Counted from the stretch's first letter, positions 12,304 through 25,854 are shown. The stretch is 64,000 nucleotides of DNA from Plasmodium coatneyi (GCF_001680005.1 NC_033564.1:1302001-1366000), one strand, 5' to 3'. The notes: a model not told the origin generated them from the sequence alone. A program made the numbers and translations.

Positions 12304-15300
12304 ATGGGAAGACCCAGAGCGTACATGAACCGGGAGTTCCGGCCGGATTCCTTCCGAGGAGAAACCAAGGAGCACGAAAAGGCGAGGATAGGAGAGTTAA
12401 ACGAATTGGAAGAAGAGCTAGCCAAAAACGAGTACACAAGCAAGCTGCACAAAGAGTTGCTTCTACAGAACGCCAGCTTTAACAAAGACGCGAAGTTACT
12501 AAAACTACACTTGGCGGGAAATCTAATCAAAAACAAGCCAATATTGAGCAGAAAAAATGTTGCCTATTTAACTAGCGAAAGTGGAATCCTCCTAATTGAT
12601 TTAAAAAAAAAAAAAAAAAAAAAAAATAGTCACCTCCTTCTTTATAGATAACATATTTTATTTTCTAGACAAAAAAACAAAACAAGAATATTTAGTTTTG
12701 AAAAGTTTTAATAATTATATTTACCTGTATCAAATCAGTGAGAGAAAATTCCATTTTGTGAAAAAATTTTTCATAAAAAATTTATTCTATATAAATAGCT
12801 TTGGTAAAAATGGCGAACTGTGTTTCGCTACTTGGGAGTTTGATCCACGGAAGAAAAAAATGTTCATGAATTTTTACCTGCTCAAATTTGTGTTCAACTA
12901 TGAATCTCCTCTTTGTTACTTAAATGGGGAGGAAGCTGAGCAGGACGAGGCAAAACCTTCAGTGGGAAAGACTCAGGTGGGCGAATCATCACCACCCACG
13001 CACGTGACCTACACATTTTCCTCCGACTCGGAGGACTCTTTTGACAAGAATTTATTTCCGTACGAGTTGATGGTGAGCAGTTCGGATGGGGAGGCATACG
13101 AGCAGCAACAGCGGGAAAATTTGCATCCACCACCGGTTGGCCATTTGTACGGCGCACACATGCAGAATGGCAACAACTATTATGGAAGTCAAACTGACGG
13201 ATATTTACCCCGTGATGATGAAACAACCTGGAAGAGGCGGAAGACAGAAATGAAGCCACAGAGAAAGAACCCCATTGAAAGCACCGAACGTATGCACGTT
13301 ACTGCAAAGGTGAAAATAATGCCACTGGTAAAGATAAAGTACGTGTACTTCTCGATGATCGAGATGAACCCAAGTCTTACCAAGCTAGTGCTAGCGAACA
13401 ACAACCTAGTCATCGTATACGATACAGTGAAGAAGAGATACAACCTTCTCTACTTTAGGAACTTCATTTCTGCTGTAAAAATAAGTGACGAGAATTTTCT
13501 CTGCATTGGATTTGTCAATGGATTTATAGACATTTTCTTGTTTGATCAAGTGAGGCAGGAAGATGCGGATAGTGCACAAGACGTGCTGAGGCGAAATGCC
13601 TTTGTGGGTGAAGCCTTCGGGGGGGAACAAAACTCCTCACGGCAGACCAACTTTATGTTTTTGTTGAAGGCGATCGAGGACGCCTACCCCTACATCCCCG
13701 GGTATGAGGTGGCCTACTACAGGAACAGTGGTGAGGTGCGTGGCCACGATGAGGAAGAACGGGATATCCAAAACAGTGCAAACATCCCCTATATTAACTT
13801 CCACCTGAGGAAGGACAAAATTGTAGACATGCAAAAGGCGCACGTCGTAAAGTACAAATGGCACAGCCACTCAGTCTATAACATAACAATCGACGGAAGG
13901 AAAGTAATCTCCTGTGGAGAGGAAGCCGTTGTTATAATTTACGACATAGACAGTGGGGGTTGTGAATTCATCCCTCATCTGGGATCCCCCTGTTACTACA
14001 TCTACGTAAATAAGGAAAAGAATCTAATTATATGCAATTCACTTAACAATACTATTCACTTTATTAATTACAATCATCGACTGTTCTTCTATTCATATGT
14101 GGGTCTGCATATGCCCCTCTCGTTGAGGCACCTCTTTTTGAATTACTCCACTGTGCACGAGAGTATAAAAAATAGCGTTAGGATTTTTGAAGGACAGATA
14201 TGCAGCTGGTATGATTACTCCATGGGGGGACACGCGTCTTTTGGTGCACACCAGGGGGAGGAAGACCTGAACGGGGGGGTGCTTAACGGAGATGGCTCAA
14301 CGAACCCCATGACAAACTGCGTAGAAGACCAAAGTGACAGCGAGGGGACGAGTAGCTACTGCTCTGGGGGTAGTGACGCCGGGGAGGACCTCCTAGGAAT
14401 CCCAGACGAAGGGATAGAAGTCAGTTCCAGTGGAGAAGACGAACAGGGTGCACCACATTGCAACACAAGGGGAATGGAAAAACGGAAAAAAAAAACCATC
14501 ATAAGTTTCAAGCAAATCCAGGAAGACATCGAAAGGAGCATTTACAACCATACGAATGTGCAAAACAATCTATACAAAAAATATCAAATGCTATTTTACT
14601 GTGACTCCAACAGGGGGTTGGTGTTCTCCTTCTTAACATCCTTCTCTAGTATTCAACTTTACAATGTTGAAAAGGATAGGCACATAAAGTTTGTGTGTCC
14701 CTTACCAGTGACATACAAAAGTAGGTCCAGCGTTGAAGCCGTGAACGACTTGGAACTGCTTTTCTTCTCTTTCACTCAGAGTAGGCATTTACTAATGACC
14801 ATAGAAAGGAGGAACTACCAACTGGAGGAGGCCTGTGGAAACAACGCCAACGCATTGATGCAGTCCTTTTTCACCTTTAAAATATGGAGGATTGTGAGCG
14901 ACAAATTGGACTACGAGCCAGTTTATGAGCAATCCATCAGGGGTGACAAAGTGGGAGAAACACATGAACAGGGAAGCAGTGAACAACAATCCCCAGGAAA
15001 TAATTCCAGAGAAAGCCCTGAAGAGGACCAACTAGAAAAGTACAGAATGATTATTAGTCATCCTTTTTTGAGCATTTTCCTCGTCCTGGAATGCGAAGGA
15101 GATATGACTGTTTGGTGCTTGGAAAAGAGCGAACGTATTTTCGACGCCAGCGTATACACAGACTATGAGGTGGATGTGTACCAGACGCAGGGCAGCAACA
15201 ACTACTACAGGGAAGCGCGCAGGTTGAACCACTTGGCTAGTGTGTACGGTGGGGATAACGTTGATGGGAACGAGAAAATGGGTCAGCAGCGTTACCCCAA

Positions 15301-16054
15301 AGGGGATTACCAGAATGAGGACGCCAACGAAGAGGAAGAAGACGACCAAGGGGAAGCCAATCAAACCGTCACTGTAATTAAACGGGTAAATCATAAGAAC
15401 CACCCCATCCTAGGAGGAGACATAACTAGCGACGGGAAAATCCTCTGCATCTGCCACGACAGGTTAATAACAATATGGGATACAACTACACTGAAAGTGC
15501 TGGCAATAATAAGTCACGCCATTTACACGGGCCTCAATGAGTACCTATTTAGGCTGTACAAAGGAGTAGAAATAATCCAGACGGACACGGATAAAGGAGA
15601 GGCAAAGGGACACGTACCCCACATGTGCTTCTTCGCATTCGACACCATTTTTATATACTCCTTACATGAGTTCCACTTGGTTTATCAGAAAAAAATAAAA
15701 AGCGCAATAATAGAATACGTAAAGTTTGACAAACACAATTGTAATTTCTTAGCCATTGGAGTTACAAAGAGACTTAAAGGAGGGAGCAGCCAAAGGGCAA
15801 GTGGCAGACCCAATGGCATTGTGCAGAAGAACTACCTGTACGAATTCACTTCCAATGTATTGAAAAAGAGGAAGTTATTCTACTCATCCAGGGATAGGCC
15901 AATCGTGGCTCTGGACTTTGCTCCCCTGAATGAGAGGAAGAATATCGCCCTCACTACCTTCCAGCCGTGCACACTGTTGGTTGCCCTCAATTCCAAATTC
16001 CAGGTGTGCACCTTTTACTTTAACAACTACGCCGAGTTTATGCAGCTATCGTGA
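12304..16054 (+). CDS. UTP17/NAN1 (WDR75)-like WD40 protein, frame break in A tract
   Basis: An ATG at 12304 opens a frame that runs into 24 adenines (12603-12626). The protein then continues one frame over, from about 12627 to the stop at 16052-16054, giving about 1250 residues. Features: a basic N terminus, GNLIKNKPILSRKNVAYL followed by a first beta-propeller strand set, large acidic low-complexity insertions (Glu/Asp/Ser), and late WD-like strands such as GGDITSDGKILCI...LITIWDTTTLKV and a conserved end FAPLNERKNIALTTF. The order resembles UTP17/WDR75, a U3 snoRNP (t-UTP) subunit needed for pre-rRNA transcription and 18S processing in the nucleolus. The frame break may be a homopolymer length error, a true polymorphism, or a 40-base intron (12629-12668, which ends in TTTTCTAG and keeps phase, but has a poor donor GTCACC). 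Confidence 0.65.
12603..12626 (+). repeat. Poly(A) tract of 24 inside coding sequence
   Basis: A run of 24 adenines encoding lysines in the WDR75-like gene. The reading frame before and after the run differs by one base; 23 or 26 adenines would keep the frame open. Confidence 0.9.
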
Positions 16055-16776
16055 GTGCGGTAACGCTGGGCGTGCTCGCTGCGTAGAGTACGTTTCGTTG
16101 GGAACTCTTCATAGAAAACTCTTCATTGGGAAGTCTTCATTTTGAGTGCTACACATTTTTCCATTTGCACACCAACCAACATTTGCTAACTATACCCTCA
16201 ACAAAATTAAGTAAACTTACGTGGGAGACCTTCCTCGAATGGATGCTCCCGAAAATGGCCCAATAGGGAGCAGAAAAAACAAAGGTTTTTTTTTTTTTTG
16301 TACCATGTGGCCCTCCACAAAAGGTGACTCCATCCCCCTATTTTTTTTTTTTTTCCTTCACGTGATAAATCAACAGAATGCTCATTAACGCAATCCAGGA
16401 TGGTAATTTAAGTCAATCAATTTGGCAACGTTTATAAGGGGAAAGCGGCGTGGTGGCCCATTAAAAGCCAACCTGGAAGCCGCACGCAAAACGAAAAAAA
16501 TATATACATGTGCCAGGGGAACGCCCCATTTGCAGAGGTAAAAAGACAAAAACAAATGGTATGTGCACGATGGAGGGAAGAATCATAAACAAAAAAAAAA
16601 AAAATAAAATAATAAAATAAAATAAAATAAAAAGGCACGCTGGAGTGTTTCGAAGCTGAGCGCGCACAACGGGCATAATCAGGTTGGGCAAGTGGACTCA
16701 CTCTACCGTTTGGTGTTCACTTGTCCTGCCAGTTAGCCGAATCTGGGGTGGGGGGGTTCCCTTCTTACGTTTCGCC
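16055..16776. other. Convergent intergenic region
   Basis: A spacer of 0.7 kb between the 3' ends of the WDR75-like gene (plus) and the lipase gene (minus). It contains T and A homopolymers and an AAAAT microsatellite at about 16602-16631. No gene is seen. Confidence 0.6.
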
Positions 16777-18903
16777 CTACTTTGCATTCTCCTTCTTTTC
16801 CTCCTCTTCCTTCTTCATATCCTCCAAAATGCATGACAGCACGACGTTCTCGTTGTCCGCCAACACAGGGTCTATGTGCGACCACTCAGGGTTGGTGACA
16901 ATCTTCAAGTCGTTCTTTGTAAACTTTTTTTTCATGTACTCAATAGACCTTTCTGCATCCACCAGGCTATCCTTAATGCCATAAACAAGTGTAATGGGGA
17001 AGGAGCACTTATACGCATATTTGTCTATGGCGTCAGACACGGGTCCATGATGAAAGGATGAGAACCATTTTCTTAAATTCGCGTGCGACGTTGACCCACA
17101 GGGAGTATGTCTGTAGTAGATCCTTTTATAATTATTGTCCACGTAATCCGTGTAAAACTTAAGAAAATTACGTGTCCATAAATCAGCTGAGCCGATGATC
17201 AGGATATTACAGATTTTCTCCGGCAACATCTTCTGTATGAACTCCTTACTGCTAATAATTGCCTTGTTCCACCAGGAAATAGCTAGCAACATTCTCACAG
17301 ACTTAAGCATCTCGTTTTTCATTTTTAGGATTATCGGAAGGGATAAGAGGTAGGTCCTTTTAATGCTTCTGTTTACATAGTCGTTCAGGCAGCAGCCAAT
17401 TAGAAGTTGCACACTTCCTTGTGAAAATCCTACGTAGACGATTTTTTCCCTCTGTGTTTTCTCTCTGATGTACTTTACAATTGCTGGGATGTCCTTCGTT
17501 CCCATGTCTTCGAATGTCCAGTCTTCTAGATCGCGTTCTTTTAGCTGATTCACCTCATCGTCGTCGCTGTCGCATTGGCTTCCACTCGGTTTGTTCAAGT
17601 TAACAAGTTCTTCTACTTCCTCGTCGTCCCCTCCTTCTGTTGCTTTTTCTGCGACCTTTTCTGCTGCTTTTTCTGTTGCTTTTTCTGCGACCTTTTCTGC
17701 TGCTTTTTCTGTTGCTTTTTCTGCGACCTTTTCTGCTGCTTTTTCTGTTGCTTTTTCTGTTGCCTTTTCTGCTGCCTTTTCTGATGCCTTTTCTCCCTCT
17801 GCGTCCCCATTTTCTAACTGCTTGGGCGCATGTGGTACGCTGCATCCCATGTTGGAGTCACAATTGGATGTTTCTCCGAACGGTCCTTGGGGGTCTGACC
17901 TATCGCCCCTGTCGTCGTTCTTCTTCTGGTGCTGCTGTTGCTCCCCGTCCGAACTGCTCACGGTCGTACTTTCATCCGCGCTCAGATTCTGGTCCATCTC
18001 CTCACTGACGTCCAGGCCAATGTCCTTGAGATCCTGCAGGCTGTACCTTTCCCTTAACTTTTTCAGGGCGTAATTTTTTCCCACAAATTTTGTAAAAGCA
18101 TTTCCTCTATTGTTGCTTATCCAGACATCATAATCATTGGCGAAAATCTGGAAAGCTAAAGACTCATATCCTTTGCAAGTGTAACTGATGGATGATTCAA
18201 ACAAACCATGATTTAAACAAAACACTTCTTTCTTTTTTGAAAAATTATCCTTGTTACTGGTACTTACAATTCGGTATAAATTTAATCTGTACCCATCCGC
18301 CGTGTACACATAGTGCTTTTCTGCTTTAAATTTTCCGTTGGTTAATTTGAATAGCACCTCTTCCATGCAGTCCAAGTTATTATTTTTTTTTTTCCTTTTC
18401 CCAAATTTGAACGGAGTGCACTTCTGTGTGGGTTCCTCCTCCTTTGCATCATTTTTGTTGTTACTTTGGTTCGAACTGCTGCAGGTGTCACTCTTCGGGG
18501 GGCTCCTACTGCTGTCATCCCCTCCAGCATCACTCTCCTCAACCTCATTGTTATTATCCCCATTTGCGTTTCGGGAAGCCAGGCTTCTTGGCACATGATT
18601 TACTCCAATTTCTTTCCATAAGGGCCATATGGATCCCAGTCCAACGGGCACGTTGCTCAGCGCGTACCCCGACATGTTCCTAAACAAGCAGGGCCGTTGC
18701 TGCTCTTCCCATTCGTTGTAAGCAGCACTTTTTCTGGTGCTTTTGATGCAATACCTTGTTGAAGACAAAAAGATTCCCAAACGGGGAAGTCTTAAAAAAA
18801 ATTCTGAACGGTTAATATTTTTTCTAAACTTTGTATGAACGGTTAAGGTAAAAAAAAAAATTTTTTCTTTCTGACTGGGGGGAAAAAACAGGTAGCGGTT
18901 CAT
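16777..18903 (-). CDS. Steryl ester hydrolase / acid-lipase family protein
   Basis: A single-exon gene of 708 residues on the minus strand. The N terminus has a hydrophobic stretch (about 13-24) that could be a signal or anchor. An Asp/Ser/Lys-rich linker follows. The alpha/beta-hydrolase fold of the lysosomal acid lipase family then starts at about residue 190: HYVYTADGYRL, the oxyanion HG motif in CLNHGLFESS, and DVWISNNRGN. An insertion with a 12-residue Glu/Lys/Ala repeat lies at about 375-430. The nucleophile elbow GFSQG (Ser494) is near-canonical, and the triad is completed by Asp645 (YGIKDSLVD) and His676 (EWSHIDP). The enzyme should hydrolyse cholesteryl esters or acylglycerols. The family is usually about 400 residues; the extra length is low-complexity sequence. 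All catalytic residues are present. Confidence 0.85.
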   Translation of the reverse strand: MNRYLFFPPSQKEKIFFFTLTVHTKFRKNINRSEFFLRLPRLGIFLSSTRYCIKSTRKSAAYNEWEEQQRPCLFRNMSGYALSNVPVGLGSIWPLWKEIGVNHVPRSLASRNANGDNNNEVEESDAGGDDSSRSPPKSDTCSSSNQSNNKNDAKEEEPTQKCTPFKFGKRKKKNNNLDCMEEVLFKLTNGKFKAEKHYVYTADGYRLNLYRIVSTSNKDNFSKKKEVFCLNHGLFESSISYTCKGYESLAFQIFANDYDVWISNNRGNAFTKFVGKNYALKKLRERYSLQDLKDIGLDVSEEMDQNLSADESTTVSSSDGEQQQHQKKNDDRGDRSDPQGPFGETSNCDSNMGCSVPHAPKQLENGDAEGEKASEKAAEKATEKATEKAAEKVAEKATEKAAEKVAEKATEKAAEKVAEKATEGGDDEEVEELVNLNKPSGSQCDSDDDEVNQLKERDLEDWTFEDMGTKDIPAIVKYIREKTQREKIVYVGFSQGSVQLLIGCCLNDYVNRSIKRTYLLSLPIILKMKNEMLKSVRMLLAISWWNKAIISSKEFIQKMLPEKICNILIIGSADLWTRNFLKFYTDYVDNNYKRIYYRHTPCGSTSHANLRKWFSSFHHGPVSDAIDKYAYKCSFPITLVYGIKDSLVDAERSIEYMKKKFTKNDLKIVTNPEWSHIDPVLADNENVVLSCILEDMKKEEEEKKENAK
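17639..17746 (-). repeat. 36-bp coding tandem repeat, 3 copies
   Basis: Three exact-looking copies of a 36-bp unit, with degenerate copies after them, encode the (EKAAEKVAEKAT)-type repeat in the insertion of the lipase. Period and lack of frame change show that the repeat is kept in frame. Confidence 0.85.
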
Positions 18904-20954
18904 TCATAAAAAAAGGTCCCTCAAAAAAAAAAAAAAAAAAAAAAAAATAGAAACAGCCAAGTGGAATTACAATTATGCCGACGTTTTTTTTCTTTTTTTC
19001 TTATTTTTTGAGGGGCCTTTGAAAATTGAAAATAAATATGTACTATGCTTCTGAGCTTAGGGGTTAGACCTCCTGAAGGAGCACTGCGTATACAACAAAT
19101 GCATTTTTATATAGTTCCTCTGCTACATGCCCAGGGCACTGCATAGAAGAGGATGAAGGAGAAAAAGAGCAGCAACGTATGCATAATACATTAGCCTTCT
19201 TATTTATATACAGAACTAGGCGTATGACACTGGGGCGAACTTATCAAAAACTATGTAGTAATAGAACAGCGTAGACAATTTTGATCTGGCTTGCGCGACG
19301 AAAGTTGGCGAACGTGACAAAGGTATTTATAAGCGGCGCGAACCGGCACAACATGCGCAGAATTCACAAAATGTACGAAAACAAAAAAATTTAAATATTT
19401 TTCGAGTTAATTAAAGTAAAAAAAAAAAATAATAAACGCGTAACCACATCTGAACCCTAAAAGAGCGTTATTTTGTTTTCTTCCTACGATGCGTGAATTA
19501 AAAAAAAAATATATACATATATATATATTTACGGTGGAATGCGCGTCCGCGTTATGCATAAAAAATTATATGACAATTTAAATACATCTACTACTTTCAT
19601 GTGACGCGAAAAAATTATCCTGCCGCGAGATGGGTGAAAGTGACGAATCCTCAATAAGACCCCCTCAACCGTTTTTCAATTAATCCCCTCATGCTCGTAC
19701 GCAGTGCGTGTATCGCGGAGAAAAAAAATCGCAAAAGGAGCTCGTAAAAGGCTAGAGAAAAAAAAAAAAAACGATGTGCTTTTCGTACGTCGTTACCACT
19801 TACGCCGCTCATGAATCCATAACTCTCCACTTCGCGGGATCCATTTCGGAAGTAGCGAACTTCTACATGTCAACCCAGCCGGGTGCAGGAATGAGGCAAA
19901 ATTCGAACGAATGTAGGAAAAAAAAAAATCGCACATACGTGTACAGTTTGCTCATTTGCTGAACAAATACAACAGGGCTTTTTCGTATAGAGCTTTATTT
20001 TCGCTGGAGCAATTTTTTTTTATTTCTCCAAAAATGTTGAATTGGGGATTGCTTAAATGGCCGCGTGGGGGACGTTTTTGAAGCATGTGGTCTGGGCGGC
20101 GCAGGCCGTCAACGTGTGCGGCGCCATCTGCTCGCGGGTGTACATAAGTGTTTACATACGTCTGTACCTACCTACGCATGTGCGTACGTTTGTAGGAGTC
20201 ATTGTATGCCCCCGCCCACCACACAGCTGCAACCTTGAATGAGGAAACGACAAAAAAATTGAAAAAGGAAGTTCGAAAAATTAAACAAGGGCCAAAAGTC
20301 ACACGAATCGAAAGATAAAATGAATACAAAGGTGAACTACTGCATGCATGTATGTTTGTTAAAATGAGCCAAAATGAAAAGGGGTACCCGGATAATATAC
20401 GCATAGCTAAGCAGGCAAATATGCCCATACACTTAAACACTGGCGGGGAGTGATCAATAGACGAAAAAACCACCTCTCTGCAATGACAACATGGGCGGCG
20501 TGCGAAATTATCAACGAGGGGGCATCACCGTATGCACACATGTACATAACGTGTACGGAAAGATAAGTAAAAAAAAAATTAAAAAAAGTGCGATTTATTT
20601 TACGAATAAAGAATTTCATTAAAGGATCCGCTATTCGCGCGGATGCAGACAATTAAGAAAAAATGAGCAAAGAGGTTAATTAAATTGTACGAGGTATATC
20701 TCCGTTAAAGTAATGTATTCCTTTGCAACTCCGTTCATGTTTCCCCTCCCCCAACCTCTTTTTTTTTTTTTTCTTCCTCTACACCGTCATCTTTATTTTG
20801 GACAAATTAGCGCATTAGGTTAACTCTTGCGCTGCGTCTAAAGGGGGTGTTGGCGCACTGGTTGGTTGTCTGTCAACGACACTTGGTTGACATCCTGAAG
20901 TGATAAATGAGTAGCGACCCTCCACTTCATGACTTATTAATCACCACACGTTCA
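18904..20954. other. Intergenic spacer upstream of the lipase gene
   Basis: A spacer of 2.05 kb between two minus-strand genes. It holds an A run just upstream of the lipase start (18925-18947), an alternating AT stretch at 19509-19530, several further A runs and a T run at 20760-20772. No coding signal was recognised. Confidence 0.55.
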
Positions 20955-23900
20955 CTACATATACGCAGGGAGGATGCACCAATCCCCGTCGAGCGATGTG
21001 AACACGTTAGAGTTCTGCTCACTACAGACAGTCGTGGATGACGCATCCTGCGAAGAGGAGCAGTTGCCGCCCTTCTCCCAGTTGGAAAGTAAGTGCAACA
21101 CATACTCCGACGCGAATCGCACAGCGTCATGTTCGGCTATCTGCTCATAATTAAAAACTTCGAACAAAATTGCCTCCTCCTTGTTTATAGTCAACACAAT
21201 GTTGGTATCGTTAAAGTCGGCTATGTTCGCAAGGGAGGTGGTACTACTACTATGTGGTCCAATAGGGTGCTTTAGAAACGACTCGATTGAGTTCTTCCCA
21301 TCCATGGGTGACACTTCTGGTTTCTCCTTTGTGACACATTTTAACTCCTCCTCCGTATCATTCGCGTATTCGTTTTTCAAATGGAAGAGAGGCACACGGC
21401 CTCCATCCGCTGTGCTTGCGCTGTCACCTCCATCACTGCCTTGGTTATCGTTTCCACGGTTGTTGTCATCGCATCCGTTACTACCACTGTTGTCATTACT
21501 GTCATTGCTGCCCGGGAGGAGTAACATCTCCTTGGCTATATTATACCTATGTAAATTTTCTTCACTCATTTGCTGCTTATTCTTTACTTGCTTGTAATTC
21601 CCTTTTGGGGTGACCGAAGAGGGGGACGCCAATTTGGTGTTCTTCTTTCCCACGTCTGTCTTCCCATTTGCTTTTCTTTCACTTTTGTTTTTACTCATTA
21701 CTGCCTCTTCCCCTTTGGGAGTGTTCCCGCGGTTTGACTTATCCCTTTCGTTTTTAACAAGACGCGTTTTGTTCACGCTGTTAATGGGTTCTTCCCCACT
21801 TTCGATCTTGACCTTCTGGTTGGACGTCTTCAAAATAATGTCGCCCTTGGATTTCTCCTTCTCCTCATTGGTCATATAATTAATTAGCGTGCTTACAACA
21901 TTGTTGTATTCGAGCTGGTCCACTCCTGTCTTCTTTTTTTCATTTTCCCGTAGTGGCATATTTCTATGCAAGCCACTAAAATACATGCCTGTTTGTTTTT
22001 CCTTGATCAGGACAATTTTGGTTCCCTTCTTCGTTACGTACATTTCTTCAAACACATAATTGCAGTTTTTTCCTTTGGTCATTTCCAGGTTAACTTTGTT
22101 GCTGCATGGGGCAACGCTCTGTCCTTGGCACTTGCTCAGGGGGCCCACATACACCAGACTCTTCACCTCGTCTTCACTGACCTGGAAGATTCCCCTCGTT
22201 TCGTTTCTGTAGGAGAGCAGGCTTCGTCGCGGGGAAGGGAGTAAGCGAATAAGTGGATGAAAACATGTGAACAGGTGAACAGGTGAACGGATAGACGGAT
22301 GGCTGGATGTGCAGTTACTCGGTAACTGGGTGCACAGGTACACGGTGAGTGAGTCACTCCCTGGACTTACTACTTCTTCTTGCTGTCTTGCTTCACGTCC
22401 AGAAACTGCCACCGGGGGGAAAGAATGCACCAAGGGTTAGTGGAAAAGGGGCAAAAGAATAGCGCAATATAAGAGAACGGGAGCAGGTGCGTTCTCGCCC
22501 CAGTGGGAATGCCCCCCTCCTTACCAAGTCCGTGTTGTAGGCGCAAATGAAGCGGTGACTTCTGCTTCCGCTGTAGAGGTACCCGTCCCTTGTCTTCAGG
22601 ATGCTCTTGCAGATGTCGACGTAGCCGGACCAGAGCTTCGGGAAAAAAAAAAAAAAATAACATTGCTCATAACATTACTAAAGGTAGTGTGGCCACATGT
22701 TCATACACAGCACATCCAACCGCACATGCGTTGGCCATTTCGTAGACGACTTGCCCCACTTACCGTTTTCAGAAGAAGCGATTGAGGATGCCCATCAAAG
22801 CGCAGATCGTCCCTATCCCGGATTCTGTTCTTAATGATTAACTTGGATAGCTTCTACAAAAGGAAGGTCAGGGAAAGGAACGAGGAGGAAAATTAAGAAC
22901 CTGTGGTGGTAAATCGAACTAATAGCGAAACAATCAACACAAGAACATGTAGCGGATGGTCAGACAACAGCAAGGCAACGTCCTACCTGATACAAATCAA
23001 CTTCGATGTTGTCCATTTCACTTTTCTTGTTGTTCCAAATTTTGCTGAGCTCCTTCTTGTGATTCTTCAGGGACAAATTTTCATTCTGCAGCGGGGGGTA
23101 AAAATGGCAAAGGGTGAGAAGTAAGCAGGTTGTGAATCGAAAATGGAGAAGCAGCAGAGAAGCACCTCATTGCAGAGGCGTACGTCACACTCCTCGCATG
23201 AGTGGGTGTTCTCACCTGGAATAGTACCAACTCGTTTTCATTCTCTTTCAGCTTGCTATATAAAACCTGAGATACGTTCAGGAAAATGTAAACATGGAGA
23301 GGGGCACATCTTAATCATTACGCGTAAGTACCTCCAAACACACACAGAGACAGTTGTATGAGCGTGAGTCGACAGGGAGGCCTTCTCAAAATTTCAAAAG
23401 CAAACCTGAATAATTGAGTCCCTCTTGAGGAGCTCTCCAGTTTTATTCACTGTATCTTGCTAAAAATTGGAAAAGGAAACAAAAAAAAAAAAAATGTGTC
23501 TGTTGATTAACTAGTGGTATCCCTCCTAAAGGTGCACGCTCAGATAGGTGCGTCCTCCAGCAACATCTACCTGCAGTTCGTTATTCTTCTGCTTCTCGGT
23601 GGCCAGTTCGCTCTAAGAGGGTGGAACAAATGGGCGGTTAAAGGTGATCCATTCAGATAGAGTACGGTTGGACAGAAGACGGGGATGAGACCGTTACGCC
23701 GGTCCGCTACGATGAGCTTCTGTCGCCTGTGTACCTTTAGCTCCTGCACCTTCTGATCCAGGCTGGCGATCTTGTTCTGCGGGGAGAAGTAACAAGGAGG
23801 GAGAGAAAAAAGAATTAGCCGAAGAACATTCGCAGTAATCTTAGCAGTAACAGGAACGCTCTCGATGACGCTAGCTACATGAGGCACCACCACTTTGCAC

Positions 23901-25823
23901 ATCCTTAACCTTGCACAGGGAGGCTTCCTTCTCCAGCGCGAGCACCCTTTGTTCACTCTCCCGTAAGCAGGACTCCTTCGTCTGCAACGCGTTTGGAATG
24001 GTCAAAAAGGGGGATATTAAAAAGGGGCTCCTTTATACCTTCCCCAAATGAGTACTTCTCGTTGCAGCGCTGTATACACGCGAGTTTATTCACTAGCGTA
24101 CAGACACTGCACCAGTAGGTCGCCCTCCTTACCGAATTCTCTGACGCAAGATCATCAAGCTCCTTCTGCAAGTCGTTAAATTTTACGATTATATTTTTCA
24201 TGTTATTTTCCTGTCTGTGTTTTTCCTTCCCCAGTAGATCTCTATCCGTCTGTATCAGTTCTTTCTCCTGCAGTAACTCCTCCCTGCATTTGTTCATGCG
24301 TTCTTTTTCTCGCTCCAGTTCTTCCCTTTCCCTACACAGTTCTTCCCTTTCTCGACCTAATTCCTCCTTCTCCTGATGCACCTGCTGCATCTCCTCGTGA
24401 ATTCTATGTTGCTGCACTTTGATAATCTCCATGTCGATTCCGAGCAGTTTCTTCTCCTCCTGGTTTGGGTAAAGGGTGGCCAATGCATAAATGAGCAGGT
24501 GTGTAAGGGAGGACACAGCGTTGCTCCATCACAACTGTGTGCACATAGTGCGTCTATATATGATTCTGCATCTGCGCCCACTCGCCTTACTTTTAAGTTT
24601 TCAATTTTTTCATTAAGGGTGTCGATGGTGGAGGCTCTTTCCTGCAGGGAAGATCCAATCGGGTGATCAAGTGTAGTATAACCGAACTGGGAGAGCACAG
24701 TAGCGTGACGTCCCCAATGGAGCGCCCCAACTTACCTCATTTAATTTCTCCAACTCTCTGCATCTTTCCTTGGAGAACTCTAGCTCCTCCTGCAGTGGAT
24801 TCGAAGGAAGGACCAAAATTAATAATAAACAAAACAAAAAAAAGCAGAAGAGCAAAATTGCATGGAAGACGGTGCAGGAATTGTACATAAGCGCTCCATT
24901 CGACAAAGGCATTACATTCATGTCGTTCATTTGCGAGGACAGGTTGGATATCTCTTCTTGGATTTCCTTCAGTTCCTCCTGAGGGGGGGGGAAAAAAAAG
25001 TAGTGCACATGGTAACTACACAAGTTTGCACAAATGGGGAAGAGTGACAACGGAGAAGGACCCACTTAACAGACTGCTGGACGCCAGGGGCATTACCTTA
25101 TGAGACTCCTTTAACGAAGCGCAGTTTTCCTCCATCTCGTATATGGCCTTTTGGTAGCCCTCCAGTTCTGCCTCTAGTTTGCATTTATCTTCCAGCAATT
25201 CTTGGAAGCTTTCCTGCACAGATTTTGTTTCATCATGTGTGTGTTAACAGTAATGATCAATGGGGACACGTAAAAGAAGTGGCATTCATAGGTGAACTTT
25301 TCCTTGGAGTTTGCTTATTACGTGGAGGTCAGAGTATTGGTTTTCCTTTTCCGTTATCATGGTCTCCAATTTGAGGATTTCCCCTTCGTAATTCTTAAAG
25401 GAGTTGTGAACAAACGGTAAATATATATGTATAGCAGCGTCTCTGAGCAATGTACGATGGCATATACAGATGCCAACGATTGAGCCACGTGGCGATGTGG
25501 CACGTTACTCCTTTTTTTTTCATGCCATTTCGCGATTACATTTGTCACCTCATCCAGATTTGTCTTGCTCACAATGTAGGAACCCTGCGTAGGACAAATC
25601 GGCACGGAAAAAAAAGAGTAAATAAGGAACAAGGGAATGAACCAATGAGTAAAGATACTCCCCCTTTTTTTGCCACTCTTTTTATACATTAAGTCATATG
25701 TGTGCATGTGCGACGACCTCTTGCTCGCTTACGTAAACCTCCCGGTAGCTATTGTTCAGCTCCTCGTATTCTTCATATCGCTTCTTTAGCTCTTTCTCCA
25801 TTTTCTTAATTTCCAGCTAGTCG

Positions 25824-25854
<31 letters not shown>

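Noticed and set aside
17575..18073. Open frames of up to 160 codons on the plus strand within the lipase gene
   Set aside because: They overlap the 36-bp coding repeat and charged linkers of the real minus-strand gene and have no family features.
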